Below, in pieces: positions 31,986-39,609 of a stretch of DNA of 45,912 bases; positions within the stretch are counted from its first letter, which is position 1, and each line of letters starts with the position of its first letter. Below the pieces are notes generated by a model, which did not search any database, was not told the DNA's origin, and saw only the letters and a list, made by a program, of their open reading frames with translations. This DNA is from a virus. The stretch is taken from IMG/VR virus record IMGVR_UViG_3300032085_001567, positions 1-45,912 of that record; one strand, 5' to 3'. The translations under genes and the position numbers were made by a program.

Positions 31986-33062
31986 CTAGTCGTTTTGCAC
32001 AACGTTTTTGCGTGTGAAAATGTCGATCAAAGTGGCCTGGCGTTCGACGTGCCGGGTGTAGTGACGGCCCATGGCGCGCGACTTGTCCCCCAGCGCGTCT
32101 GCCACTTCCTCATCGCCGTATCCCCTACGGCGAATGCTCGCTGCGAACGTCACTCGCAAGCCATGGAGCGTGCACCCCTTTCGAATCTTCCCATCCTTCT
32201 TTAGCGTTTTCAGCCAGTCGCTCACCGCCTTTTGCAGGTTGCGTTCGCCCTTATAGGGCGCACCCCCGCTATGGGTGCAAACGTGCACCGATGTCCGCTC
32301 GAGCGCGGCCAGATATTCCTTTGTCTCGGGCGCGGCCGGGAACCAGACCGGCTCCCCGTTTTTGCGGATGACCATGCGGAACGCCTTGCCGAACTGTGGA
32401 TCCGAAACATATTCGCCCCAGAGCAGAGCGGCGCATGTCTGTCCCCGAAATCCCTGATAGCGGGCCAGCGTCAGAATGGTCTTTATGTGCCGCGGAGCTT
32501 CACTGAGCGCGGTTTCCACTTCCTCGGGCGTCCATTCATGGTTGGCGTTCTTGTCGGCTTTGTGGAGCTTCTCGACGCCCCTGGCCGGGTTCGTGGCCAT
32601 CATCCCCACCTTGACCGCCTCGCTGAACATAGCCGAAAGGTTGCTGACGGCCTTGTCGGCAAAGCGTGGCCACTTGGCCTTGGATGCCTTGTTGCGCAGG
32701 CTATAGATGTCGGGCGGCGTCAGATCCGAGACATAGAAATCAAGCTCGGGCTCAAGAAAGCTGAACGTGTCTTCGTAATCGGCTTTGTGGGTATCGGATA
32801 GCGTTCCCCATCGCGGGCAGTCGCTCTTGAACCAGTCGATTAGCGCCCCGAGCGTGCCGGCATCATAGACCGGCTTGCGCTTGCGGTTCTTGGCAGCGAG
32901 ATAGAGGCGCTTGAACTCGTCGGTGTCCATGTGGCGCTGCAGATCGGCCTGATCACCATCAAGGCCGCGCACAAGTGTTTCGCCCGTGCTGCGCAGGGAG
33001 ACATACCATTTCCCTCGCGCACGGCGCTTGTTAAGCCCGGACAGCTTCACCCTTACCACCAT
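31986..33062 (-). CDS. Tyrosine recombinase integrase
   Basis: I prefer the start at 33062 (MVVRVKLSGLNKRRARGKWY), giving 358 residues; an upstream start would overlap the excisionase by about 130 bases. The first 60 residues form an arm-binding-like domain. The catalytic domain has Arg in QGFRGQTCAALLW, HGLR (about 299-302), ALGDKSRAMGRHY and the nucleophile Tyr at about 335. In the third conserved position LGD replaces the usual LGH, a variation seen in some phage integrases. It ends next to attP, as is usual. It integrates and, with the excisionase, excises the prophage. Confidence 0.9.
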   Translation of the reverse strand: MVVRVKLSGLNKRRARGKWYVSLRSTGETLVRGLDGDQADLQRHMDTDEFKRLYLAAKNRKRKPVYDAGTLGALIDWFKSDCPRWGTLSDTHKADYEDTFSFLEPELDFYVSDLTPPDIYSLRNKASKAKWPRFADKAVSNLSAMFSEAVKVGMMATNPARGVEKLHKADKNANHEWTPEEVETALSEAPRHIKTILTLARYQGFRGQTCAALLWGEYVSDPQFGKAFRMVIRKNGEPVWFPAAPETKEYLAALERTSVHVCTHSGGAPYKGERNLQKAVSDWLKTLKKDGKIRKGCTLHGLRVTFAASIRRRGYGDEEVADALGDKSRAMGRHYTRHVERQATLIDIFTRKNVVQND

Positions 33063-33300
33063 GTATGCGATCCCCGAACTTTCGGCGCGGGGAGTTTTGC
33101 CCGTTCGGGTCAAGAGAGGAAAGCCATTCGTCCAGCCTGGTGCGCAAATATCGGTTGCCATGTGTGGATTGCGTGAACTTCACGGGCTGAATCGTGCACA
33201 CCTCCTTGAACGTATCGACGGAAAGGCCGCAATATGCCGCCGCCGTTTTTTGGTCCATGGCTGCCGGCCAATAGGGCATGTGGTCTGTCTTGCGGCTCAT
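33031..33300 (-). CDS. Excisionase-like HTH protein
   Basis: The start at 33300 follows GGGAGGGTG and gives 89 residues. Residues about 15-50 (MDQKTAAAYCGLSVDTFKE) form a MerR/excisionase-type helix-turn-helix, with YLRTRLDEWLSSL as the wing-helix. Position directly before the integrase supports an excisionase or int regulator. The end overlaps the integrase start by about 30 bases, so the two are translationally linked. Confidence 0.75.
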   Translation of the reverse strand: MSRKTDHMPYWPAAMDQKTAAAYCGLSVDTFKEVCTIQPVKFTQSTHGNRYLRTRLDEWLSSLDPNGQNSPRRKFGDRIHGGKGEAVRA

Positions 33301-33301
33301 C

Positions 33302-33412
33302 TCACCCTCCCATAGCCCACTGGACCATCGGAAGCACGACCTCGAGGTAAAGCTGAACGGCAAAGATAATGCCCAGCCCGACGCACATGGCCCATATGAG
33401 GTTGCGGCTCAT
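33302..33412 (-). CDS. 36-residue membrane protein
   Basis: ATG at 33412 overlaps the stop of the upstream gene (ATGA), and the stop TGA at 33304-33302 is just before the excisionase ATG. The product is one membrane helix (WAMCVGLGIIFAVQLYLEVVL) with short ends. The overlaps on both sides make it likely to be real. Function unknown. Confidence 0.5.
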   Translation of the reverse strand: MSRNLIWAMCVGLGIIFAVQLYLEVVLPMVQWAMGG

Positions 33413-33603
33413 AGGCCCAGCCCCAGTAGCTTCCAGAACTCATTGTCACGCATGGCCGCATTGAGTCCGGCAAGCCCGCGCCCGATGCGCTCCCGCTGTT
33501 CCGTCCACTCAATTCTGGATTGAACCGTCGATTCTGATATGTTGTGACGACGCATGGCGTCAGTTATTTTCTCGCGCAAATCGCGTGTTTCAATCCGCGT
33601 CAT
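33409..33603 (-). CDS. Small basic hypothetical protein
   Basis: I use the ATG at 33603, after GGGGGCGG, giving 64 residues with helical, basic character (LREKITDAMRRHNISESTVQ) that could be a small HTH. It overlaps both neighbours. No family was recognised. Confidence 0.6.
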   Translation of the reverse strand: MTRIETRDLREKITDAMRRHNISESTVQSRIEWTEQRERIGRGLAGLNAAMRDNEFWKLLGLGL

Positions 33604-33944
33604 CACCGCCCCCCTTGTGACTTGCGGAGGGCGGCGATAGCTTCGGCACACGACTGAGCGGCGTATGACTGTGCCAGTATCAAGTCTGCACGATCAGTCT
33701 TGTCTTCCTGCCAAAGCCTGCTTCCTGTTTTGGCAAACTCATCGCATCGTGCAGCCGCTTCTTCCAGCCCTTCATCGCGACCTTGATTGCGGGCGGTGAG
33801 AATAAGCTGCGCGGTAATCCAGCGGCGATGATAGTGGTCTTCCGCCTTGGGGTGGCCGACCACGGCATACGTTTTGGCCCACACGTCTTTTGGGATACCT
33901 CTCGGTGCGCCCATCTCTTTCGTGTTCACTGCATCAGGCTTCAT
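33603..33944 (-). CDS. Hypothetical protein (113 aa)
   Basis: The ATG at 33944 overlaps the upstream gene's stop and is preferred over a start at 34115, which would shadow that gene. The product has a Trp/His-rich middle (HYHRRWITAQLILTARNQ) and a helical C-terminus. Such short proteins are common in phage leftward operons. Function unknown. Confidence 0.6.
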   Translation of the reverse strand: MKPDAVNTKEMGAPRGIPKDVWAKTYAVVGHPKAEDHYHRRWITAQLILTARNQGRDEGLEEAAARCDEFAKTGSRLWQEDKTDRADLILAQSYAAQSCAEAIAALRKSQGGR

Positions 33945-34219
33945 GCTGGCCACCTGTGCTCTTTCACCGTGACCCATTGTCCAATCCGAAGCCAGGTTAA
34001 TGGGTTTTTGGTCCGAGCAGCGGGTTCGTACCTCTTCTTCTTGATGACATGAATCCAATGAGGCCGGCTTTCGTCCGGCCAGCGCCCCTGCATAGTCTCT
34101 CCGCAGCGCGGACAAATGTCCGGCAAGAAAAATGGGGTTATGAAAGAACCATTGTCCTCTACGCGCTCAATTTTCCCGCATTCCGAGCATTCTGCGTAAT
34201 GCTTTTGGGTATAGGTCAT
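33941..34219 (-). CDS. Zinc-ribbon hypothetical protein
   Basis: A 92-residue protein with CSEC near residue 10 and CPRC near 36, a four-cysteine zinc ribbon, followed by a basic region. It may bind nucleic acid or another protein. It overlaps the MazG-like gene and its downstream neighbour. Confidence 0.65.
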   Translation of the reverse strand: MTYTQKHYAECSECGKIERVEDNGSFITPFFLPDICPRCGETMQGRWPDESRPHWIHVIKKKRYEPAARTKNPLTWLRIGQWVTVKEHRWPA

Positions 34220-35577
34220 GACTGCTCTCCCTGTTTGGCTGGCAGAGCGGCGAGGGCGGTGCGGAATGCAACAAGCGCCTCACTGACACGCTTGAAATCG
34301 TCGGGCTTCTGTTCCTCATGATCGGCGGATAGGTCATTCCCGTTCATCCAGTCGAACACCGCCTCTGCGGCTTCGAGGAATTCTTTCCCGTCATTTTCAA
34401 GCCGTTCCAGCGCCTCCGATAGTGTTGTGTTGAGAGCTTCGGAGATTTCGGCGCGCGATTGGGCCCGATCGAGCGCCCTACATGCCGCGAAATATGACCA
34501 CGCAGTAGGACGATGCCATACGTTCCCCTCGTCGTCGGTGTGTGTATCCTGATAATCCTCTAAGCGCCGTTCCGCCCGCTCTGCTCTTTCGTTGGCTGCG
34601 GTGAGGGTGACGAGGGCCTTAGATAGTGCCGGGCTTTCAAGGATGGTCTGAACTAGTTCCTCGGCGGTGTGCGAATGTTGCCATTTCTTGAACGCCCAAA
34701 GCAATTCGCCTTTGATCTGCTCCACCACCCCCATCTGCTCCCCGCTGGCAGGGGTTGGTGTGCGGCGCTCTGCCCTTGGGTCGCCACGGTAATAGTCGTC
34801 CTCGGGGGCGATCTTTACCCCTTCGTGCTTACCGGCGTCGGGGTGTGGGCCTTGATACCCTTGCCAAGTGTTTGCATGGTTCAGATAGTGCCACTGGCCC
34901 TTGTTGTCTTCGGCTAAATATCGCCCGCAATTTTCAAGGCGCGGTATCGTCCCACCTGTCACATCTCCCGGCTGATAATGTCGGGTTTCGAGGGCGGCAC
35001 GGGGCGATGATAGCCCGTGAACCTGATCGCCTTCGATGTAGAGGCGGATCAACATTGCCATTGCTTGCCTGATCTCGCCAACAAGCGCGGCGTGCGTTTC
35101 GCGCCCCTCGGCGCAATGAATAGCTGCCTTTACAACCTCGCCCGCTTCTTCCGCGACTTTTGATATAACGTAGTTTGGTTGCGGGAATTTCCGCATGGCT
35201 TTCTCAGCCTCGGCCAATGCGTCGAGGTAAAGCTCGTGGACCGCATCTTCGCCCTCCATCTGCCCCCCGCTGGCAGGGGTTGGGGGTTGGGTGGCGGCTT
35301 CCTTTAGGATCGCGTCTCGTATTTCAACCGCCATTGCTGGGACGCGGATCGAGGCCAATGCAAGGCGGCGCTTGTTCTCCTCCATGGCAATTTCTGCGGC
35401 ACGTCTCATCCCGCGCACATAGTCATCCGTCACCCCCTCATCATTGGCTGATAGGCGAGAGGGGGAGAGGGGCAGGCATCGAGCCAATATCTCATGCCCA
35501 AGGTCATAGGCCACGTCATCAACTCCATAGGAGCGAAGGATCGATGCCGCGCGCTCTTTCATCTCTGGTGTGATCAT
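34216..35577 (-). CDS. Modular protein with MazG-like pyrophosphohydrolase domain
   Basis: The 453-residue protein has an N-terminal helical part, a linker TQPPTPASGGQME (about 97-108), then a MazG/DUF550-like block (ISKVAEEAGEVVKAAIHCAEG and LVGEIRQAMAMLIRLYIEGD; EEAGE 143-147). MazG-type enzymes hydrolyse nucleoside triphosphates. A second linker, TPTPASGEQM, near 273-283 precedes a helical C-terminal half. The two linkers are near-identical in DNA, about 525 bases apart. The modular build suggests domain shuffling. Phages use such enzymes to alter nucleotide pools or alarmones (family knowledge; role here inferred). Confidence 0.7.
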   Translation of the reverse strand: MITPEMKERAASILRSYGVDDVAYDLGHEILARCLPLSPSRLSANDEGVTDDYVRGMRRAAEIAMEENKRRLALASIRVPAMAVEIRDAILKEAATQPPTPASGGQMEGEDAVHELYLDALAEAEKAMRKFPQPNYVISKVAEEAGEVVKAAIHCAEGRETHAALVGEIRQAMAMLIRLYIEGDQVHGLSSPRAALETRHYQPGDVTGGTIPRLENCGRYLAEDNKGQWHYLNHANTWQGYQGPHPDAGKHEGVKIAPEDDYYRGDPRAERRTPTPASGEQMGVVEQIKGELLWAFKKWQHSHTAEELVQTILESPALSKALVTLTAANERAERAERRLEDYQDTHTDDEGNVWHRPTAWSYFAACRALDRAQSRAEISEALNTTLSEALERLENDGKEFLEAAEAVFDWMNGNDLSADHEEQKPDDFKRVSEALVAFRTALAALPAKQGEQS

Positions 35578-35586
35578 GGTGCGCTC

Positions 35587-35766
35587 TTAATCTGGGATGA
35601 CTGGGGAAAGGTTGTATTCTCGCAAGGCTGCGGCGTAGCTTTCGGCGGTGTGCGCGTTTTTGTTGATTGCATCTTCGGGGGTCGCCCCGCGTCCAACTTC
35701 TTTGCGGACCCGCTCTAGGGTCGCCTTCGTTTCGTGATTGCTTTGGTCCATCCAACTATCGGTCAT
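35587..35766 (-). CDS. 59-residue hypothetical protein
   Basis: A minus-strand ATG at 35766 that overlaps the HNH gene's stop gives 59 residues, charged and helical (NHETKATLERVRKEVGRGAT). It is one residue under a 60-residue cut-off. The tight overlap supports it. No family was recognised. Confidence 0.6.
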   Translation of the reverse strand: MTDSWMDQSNHETKATLERVRKEVGRGATPEDAINKNAHTAESYAAALREYNLSPVIPD

Positions 35767-36149
35767 GATTGCTCCTGTGCTTCCCGCTTCGACAGAGGGC
35801 GCGTTGCTGATCGTTGCGGGGGCGCCTTAGCGAAGCCCCTGGATTGGAGTTTGCCGCGGCTGGGTGTCTTGAGGCCCGCCGTAACGATACGGTCCCTCTT
35901 GGCCTTGCTGGCGGCGTCTGTGGCGTCCTTTCCGGCCTTGCACTTGGTATGCGCCGGGCCAGTGTTTGCATCGTCGTCAGTGCCGCCCTGTGCCAGCGGA
36001 ATGCGATGCTCGATAAACCAGCCTTCGCCCTGCCTGATCTGGACGCCGCAATTCACGCAGATCCCGTTGTGAGCAAGGAATATCTTGGCCGCGCGGGCCT
36101 TGGTCATGGACCGGCGTTTGGTGTGGGGGATCATCTCAAGATTGGGCAT
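35763..36149 (-). CDS. HNH endonuclease, second copy
   Basis: The 128-residue protein has CVNC near residue 32, then IEHRIPLAQGG, an Asn about 10 residues later, and HTKC, the full HNH pattern. It differs in sequence from the terminase-linked HNH. It sits alone in the leftward operon, so it may be a free-standing homing-type nuclease or act in recombination. The basic C-terminal tail is Lys/Arg-rich. Confidence 0.8.
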   Translation of the reverse strand: MPNLEMIPHTKRRSMTKARAAKIFLAHNGICVNCGVQIRQGEGWFIEHRIPLAQGGTDDDANTGPAHTKCKAGKDATDAASKAKRDRIVTAGLKTPSRGKLQSRGFAKAPPQRSATRPLSKREAQEQS

Positions 36150-36348
36150 CGTTCCAACCTTGCTGGCTGAGCCGGAAAGTCGGCAGGTCCGTGTCCTCGA
36201 CCTCGAAAATCCGCTTCTTGGATTTCAACGATCGGAGGATGGCAACCGCGTCTGGATGATCGAGCGTTCCCGATGACGGGCAGTATGATCCGCCCAACTC
36301 GGCAATGCGGGAAACGATGGTGTGTTCGTCGGGGGTCAGCTTGCGCAT
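36136..36348 (-). CDS. Small winged-helix-like protein
   Basis: The 70-residue protein follows an AGGAGG Shine-Dalgarno. The C-terminal half (AVAILRSLKSKKRIFEVEDT) and the final FRLSQQGWND resemble the wing of winged-helix proteins. DNA binding is a guess. It overlaps both neighbours by about 13 bases. Confidence 0.6.
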   Translation of the reverse strand: MRKLTPDEHTIVSRIAELGGSYCPSSGTLDHPDAVAILRSLKSKKRIFEVEDTDLPTFRLSQQGWNDAQS

Positions 36349-36758
36349 GCGGCCTCCTGAGCGATCAGGGCCTTGAGCATTGCCTTGATGATCGCCAGCG
36401 GCGCCGTAGGCGCCTCACTGCGTGGCTCGGATATCCATGAGCCAATCGACGCTTCGGAGAACATGCCATAGTCGTGAATGTTCAACTGCCAGTTGGAGAA
36501 CTTGCGGCTCACGAGGGCCTTTGATGCGTCGATAGATGCCGTATAACCCTTGCTGACTGCGGCGGGGTGATCCATCCAGCACTCATCGAACGGGGCGTGA
36601 CGGTGCTTGGCGAGCATCTGGCGGCCGAACTCGGGGTGATCCACGAAACGGATTTCGCGGTTCTCCATTTCAGCCTCAATCAGGAAGTCCAACTCCCGAT
36701 CCGGCCCCGTCGCCTTTTCCACGCGCTCCAGAAGCGCTTCCAGCTGTGCCTTATCCAT
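36336..36758 (-). CDS. Phage hypothetical protein with PAAVSKGYTASIDA-like block
   Basis: The 140-residue protein starts with a helical LEALLERVEKATGPDRELD pattern and contains KGYTASIDASKALV, a block common in phage proteins of unknown function. No function is known. The start overlaps the upstream gene. Confidence 0.7.
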   Translation of the reverse strand: MDKAQLEALLERVEKATGPDRELDFLIEAEMENREIRFVDHPEFGRQMLAKHRHAPFDECWMDHPAAVSKGYTASIDASKALVSRKFSNWQLNIHDYGMFSEASIGSWISEPRSEAPTAPLAIIKAMLKALIAQEAACAS

Positions 36759-36957
36759 GGTGCAATTCGCTCCTCAACTTAGCCGTGCACGCCTCTTTCA
36801 ACTGGCGCTCTAGCTTGCGGGTGGGTTTGTGCTGGCGCTTGGCCGTGGCAAATTTCGTGGCCAGATCATCAACTCCAAGCTCTGCCATGAAGGCCTTGCG
36901 ACGGCGCCAGGCTATCCAGCTTCTGATGGCGCGCTTCACTGTGCGGGAGATGTTCAT
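36751..36957 (-). CDS. Small basic hypothetical protein
   Basis: A 68-residue, very basic, helical protein (RTVKRAIRSWIAWRRRKAF). It overlaps both neighbours. It could bind nucleic acid through charge, but no motif is seen. Confidence 0.55.
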   Translation of the reverse strand: MNISRTVKRAIRSWIAWRRRKAFMAELGVDDLATKFATAKRQHKPTRKLERQLKEACTAKLRSELHHG

Positions 36958-37187
36958 GCGTCATCGTCCTCGCTATCGGGCGCGATACCGCCACGAGTGT
37001 TCCACGCCTTGATGGCTTCGGATTTGTATTCCTCACCGATATGGAAGCCGCATGTGTCGCACGAGATGTCCACCCACGCCTCGTATTCGCCAGCGGGATG
37101 CTTATCGTCAGCTGGGTACTCGCGCATTGTCTTGTCGACGTGCGGGGCCTCATTGCAGAACGGGCAGGGCAGAATTGTATCGGTCAT
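36954..37187 (-). CDS. Lar-like restriction alleviation protein
   Basis: The ATG at 37187 gives 77 residues with LPCPFCNEAP, ISCDTCGFH, and EAIKAWNTRGG, the CPFC...C-x-x-C...A-x-x-x-WN-x-R pattern of the Lar family. Lar of the Rac prophage modulates host type I restriction. Many phage proteins of this pattern are untested. An alternative start lies three codons upstream (37196). Confidence 0.75.
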   Translation of the reverse strand: MTDTILPCPFCNEAPHVDKTMREYPADDKHPAGEYEAWVDISCDTCGFHIGEEYKSEAIKAWNTRGGIAPDSEDDDA

Positions 37188-37188
37188 G

Positions 37189-37677
37189 TCAGGCATCCTC
37201 ATAAGCTGTGATCGGGGGAGAGGGCCGCCAGTCCAGTGACTTGTCCTCGGGGATGGTCAGTTCGACGCCCTGGGTGCTGAACTCGCGATGCACGGCGTCC
37301 AGATAGGCGGATAGCTGCTTGGTGTTCATGCGGCTGGTGACGGGGAGCGCGATCGGCTCCATCATGCAGGCGATCTTGAGGTCATAGGGCAAGGGCTTGA
37401 TCTGTTTGTCATAGACTTCGCGGAAGTGCTCATCGACCTCGCGCAGGATCGGCACGCCATAGTGCAACTTGCAATGGCCGCGCACGTGCTCGGGGCTTTC
37501 GAACGATCCCGGCAACTGCTCGGCAATCTCGCCCATCCACAAATGGATTAGGCGGTTCTGAGCGATCGACCTGCGCCCGCCAGTGCTGACGTTGACGGTG
37601 AACGGCGGCTCTTGCTTGGCGATGAATGCCAGCAAGCGATCCCGGTCGAACTCGTCCTCTACAATGCGCTGTGCCAT
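37189..37677 (-). CDS. NinB/Orf-like recombination protein
   Basis: The 162-residue protein has RRSIAQNRLIHLWMGEIAEQL, which corresponds to lambda NinB RSLDQNRKLW, and VTSRMNTKQLSAYLDAVHRE, which corresponds to the NinB TSRM segment. NinB (Orf) binds single-strand DNA and replaces RecFOR functions in phage recombination. It lies next to a Rad52-like annealase and an exonuclease, a coherent recombination set. AGGAGG precedes the ATG. Confidence 0.65.
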   Translation of the reverse strand: MAQRIVEDEFDRDRLLAFIAKQEPPFTVNVSTGGRRSIAQNRLIHLWMGEIAEQLPGSFESPEHVRGHCKLHYGVPILREVDEHFREVYDKQIKPLPYDLKIACMMEPIALPVTSRMNTKQLSAYLDAVHREFSTQGVELTIPEDKSLDWRPSPPITAYEDA

Positions 37678-37734
37678 GTGATCCTCCTGCGCATCTGGGG
37701 CGACGTTTCCGCCGTCCCCCGACCTGCGCTGGTG

Positions 37735-38409
37735 TTAAGCGTTTTCCGGCTGTCTCTGGCTTTTCAGTTCCGCGATGCGATTGTTGATTTCGCCCACGAG
37801 GTTTTCACGCCAGTCTGCCGGGAAGTCGGCCTTGCTGATCTCGCCCCAGATCGCCTCAAGATCGGGCTGCGATCCGGCTTCCCTGATGCGCTTCTCGAAC
37901 GCGGTGTAGGCGGGGCGGCTGTCTGCCTTGGATGGCTTGCCTTCGGCGGGCGCGGTTCCGTTGCCCGCGTATTCGGCCTTCATGTCGTTGACGTATTTGT
38001 TGTCATCAAACATGCCCATGTGAACGTCAGCGCCGACGCCGATCATCTTCAAGGCATTCGTGATCGCGTCGGTGAAAGCCTTCTTGAAGGCTTCATCATC
38101 GGAGCGGACGCCGGTGCTGAACTTGACGACAGCCTTGTCACCACCGACGCCATAGACCGTTTTACGGTCCTCGCCGTACCAGACGGAGGCGGTGCAGAAG
38201 ACGAGGGTTTCATCCCCGGCCGGAACGACTTGGAACGATGGCTCACCAATGCCCCACCCGGTCCCGCACGGGCCGAATTCTTCTGTCATGCGGCGATAAG
38301 ACCACATCGGCTTGATGGCAGTTCCTTTGAACCCGCCGCCACGCGTGAATGCCTTTGTGTGCGCCGGGTCGGTCTTGCCCAGCTTGTCCCAGAGTTCGGT
38401 GTTGCTCAT
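37735..38409 (-). CDS. Rad52-like single-strand annealing protein
   Basis: The 224-residue protein has an N-terminal fold with AIKPMWSYRRMTEEFGPCGTG, a central beta region and AFTDAITNALKMIGVGADVHMG, matching the helix and loop (EAVTDALKRALR-FG) of Rad52-type annealases. It would promote annealing of complementary strands during phage replication. The C-terminal 60 residues are hydrophilic. The exonuclease upstream overlaps its start, the usual pairing of nuclease and annealase. Confidence 0.72.
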   Translation of the reverse strand: MSNTELWDKLGKTDPAHTKAFTRGGGFKGTAIKPMWSYRRMTEEFGPCGTGWGIGEPSFQVVPAGDETLVFCTASVWYGEDRKTVYGVGGDKAVVKFSTGVRSDDEAFKKAFTDAITNALKMIGVGADVHMGMFDDNKYVNDMKAEYAGNGTAPAEGKPSKADSRPAYTAFEKRIREAGSQPDLEAIWGEISKADFPADWRENLVGEINNRIAELKSQRQPENA

Positions 38410-39080
38410 GCGACTTCTCCCATGGCGTGAAGCATCTTGAGATGAACCTGGCGGACGCGTTCAACGTCCTGCCGGCAGTATTCGGTGATGGCGGGGTAAT
38501 CTGCCGCCGCCCAAAGGTCAGCGATCATGGAACCGTCGATATTGCCCTTGCCGGGTAAGCCCAGCGCCTTGCACAGATTGTCCAAGCTGATGGTTTCGCG
38601 GGCACCTGCCCACATGGCCATGGTGTCATGGACCTCTTGGGACCAAGGCTTTGGATCTCTGGGGAACCAAGCTGGCATCCTGACGCCAAGAACAAACGCG
38701 CGCTGCCAAAGAAACCGGATATCGAACCCGGCCACGAAATGGCCAACGATCACCGGGCGTTCATACCCGCCGGGCTTGCCCTGCTCGATCATCTTGAACA
38801 CCTGGCCGAGCAGATCGATTTCATCGGCACCAGTGACCGCGGTCGTTTCTTCATGGCCCCATGCCCAGCCAATGCAGCACACCTTGCCGTACGCGCCGTT
38901 CAGGGCGGTCTTAGACACTGCCTCGGCAACCAGTGCGGGCTTCTTGTCCTTCTCCCAGGCGGCGATTGTCTCGGCTTTGGAGATGTTTCCCGGCGGCGTG
39001 ATCGACTTCTCGATCTCGGCAATCATCGCCTCATCGGTCGTGGGCAGGGTTTCGATATCGAGGTAAAGGTACTGGGCCAT
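38406..39080 (-). CDS. DnaQ-like DEDD 3'-5' exonuclease
   Basis: The 224-residue protein has YLDIETLP (Asp8, Glu10; ExoI), VGHFVAGFDIRFL (ExoII) and YCRQDVERV (ExoIII, Tyr-x3-Asp), so it is a DEDDy exonuclease. It probably generates or trims strands for the adjacent Rad52-like annealase. Its stop overlaps that gene's start (ATGA). Confidence 0.82.
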   Translation of the reverse strand: MAQYLYLDIETLPTTDEAMIAEIEKSITPPGNISKAETIAAWEKDKKPALVAEAVSKTALNGAYGKVCCIGWAWGHEETTAVTGADEIDLLGQVFKMIEQGKPGGYERPVIVGHFVAGFDIRFLWQRAFVLGVRMPAWFPRDPKPWSQEVHDTMAMWAGARETISLDNLCKALGLPGKGNIDGSMIADLWAAADYPAITEYCRQDVERVRQVHLKMLHAMGEVA

Positions 39081-39290
39081 TTATGCGGCCTCCTCTTGCG
39101 CCTCAGGGGAGGGCAGGCGGTCGGCAAACACATCGCGCCATGCCAAGTGCCGGGCAGCGCCTTCACGCAGCCGTGCGGCTTCCTGTGCGTCTCCATCCGC
39201 CTCGTATTTGTCAGCCGTGGCATTGAGGCCGGCAGCGGCGCGCTCACAGGCATCGCGGCATGCTTGGGGATCGAGGAACCTGGCGCTCAT
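39081..39290 (-). CDS. Small Ala-rich helical protein
   Basis: A 69-residue protein rich in Ala, Arg and Glu (ACERAAAGLNATADKYEADG). It overlaps the gene before it and abuts the exonuclease (TAAATG). No function is suggested. Confidence 0.6.
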   Translation of the reverse strand: MSARFLDPQACRDACERAAAGLNATADKYEADGDAQEAARLREGAARHLAWRDVFADRLPSPEAQEEAA

Positions 39291-39487
39291 GCTGCACGTC
39301 CTTTCTTGAGCTTCTGTTCCAGCTCGATTGCTGTGTTGATGTCGGAGAGAGGCGGGCCGTAACCGGCGCGCTTGTTCTCAATGGCCTCGTCAATCAGGGC
39401 CTTGAGGGCGTCCATGTCGCCGGCTTTGGCCAATGCCTTTGCCTTCTGCGAAAAGAACACCAGCATGGGGTCGGAGCAGGTGCCCAT
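39287..39487 (-). CDS. Small hypothetical protein (66 aa)
   Basis: I use the ATG at 39487, which overlaps the stop of the upstream micro-gene (TGATG), instead of a start at 39574 that would shadow it. The product is helical (KALAKAGDMDALKALIDEAI). No family was recognised. Confidence 0.6.
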   Translation of the reverse strand: MGTCSDPMLVFFSQKAKALAKAGDMDALKALIDEAIENKRAGYGPPLSDINTAIELEQKLKKGRAA

Positions 39488-39609
39488 CACGCCCACCCAA
39501 GAGACTGGAACACAGTCTCCCCGTGACGCCATTGGAAGGCGAACCACATCACCAGAGCCAGCCCACCACCACATGCAAAGGCGGATATGAGGGTGTTGCG
39601 GAGAGTCAT
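39487..39609 (-). CDS. 40-residue membrane protein
   Basis: ATG at 39609 overlaps the SpoU-like gene's stop (ATGA), and its own stop overlaps the next ATG. The product is a single membrane helix (SAFACGGGLALVMWFAF) with a short C-terminus. It is below ordinary cut-offs, but the coupling on both sides supports it. Confidence 0.55.
   Translation of the reverse strand: MTLRNTLISAFACGGGLALVMWFAFQWRHGETVFQSLGWA

Larger units (their letters stand above)
31775..32004. other. attP site with four integrase arm-type repeats
   Basis: The core overlaps a tRNA-Leu fragment (31849-31889). TTTTGCACAACG occurs exactly at 31775-31786 and 31993-32004. GTTGTGCAACTC, its inverse type, lies at 31795-31806, with a one-mismatch copy, GTTGTGTAACTC, at 31940-31951. 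The two pairs flank the core on each side in mirror order, as expected for arm-binding sites of a lambda-type integrase. The rightmost copy lies in the last codons of the integrase gene. Confidence 0.8.
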
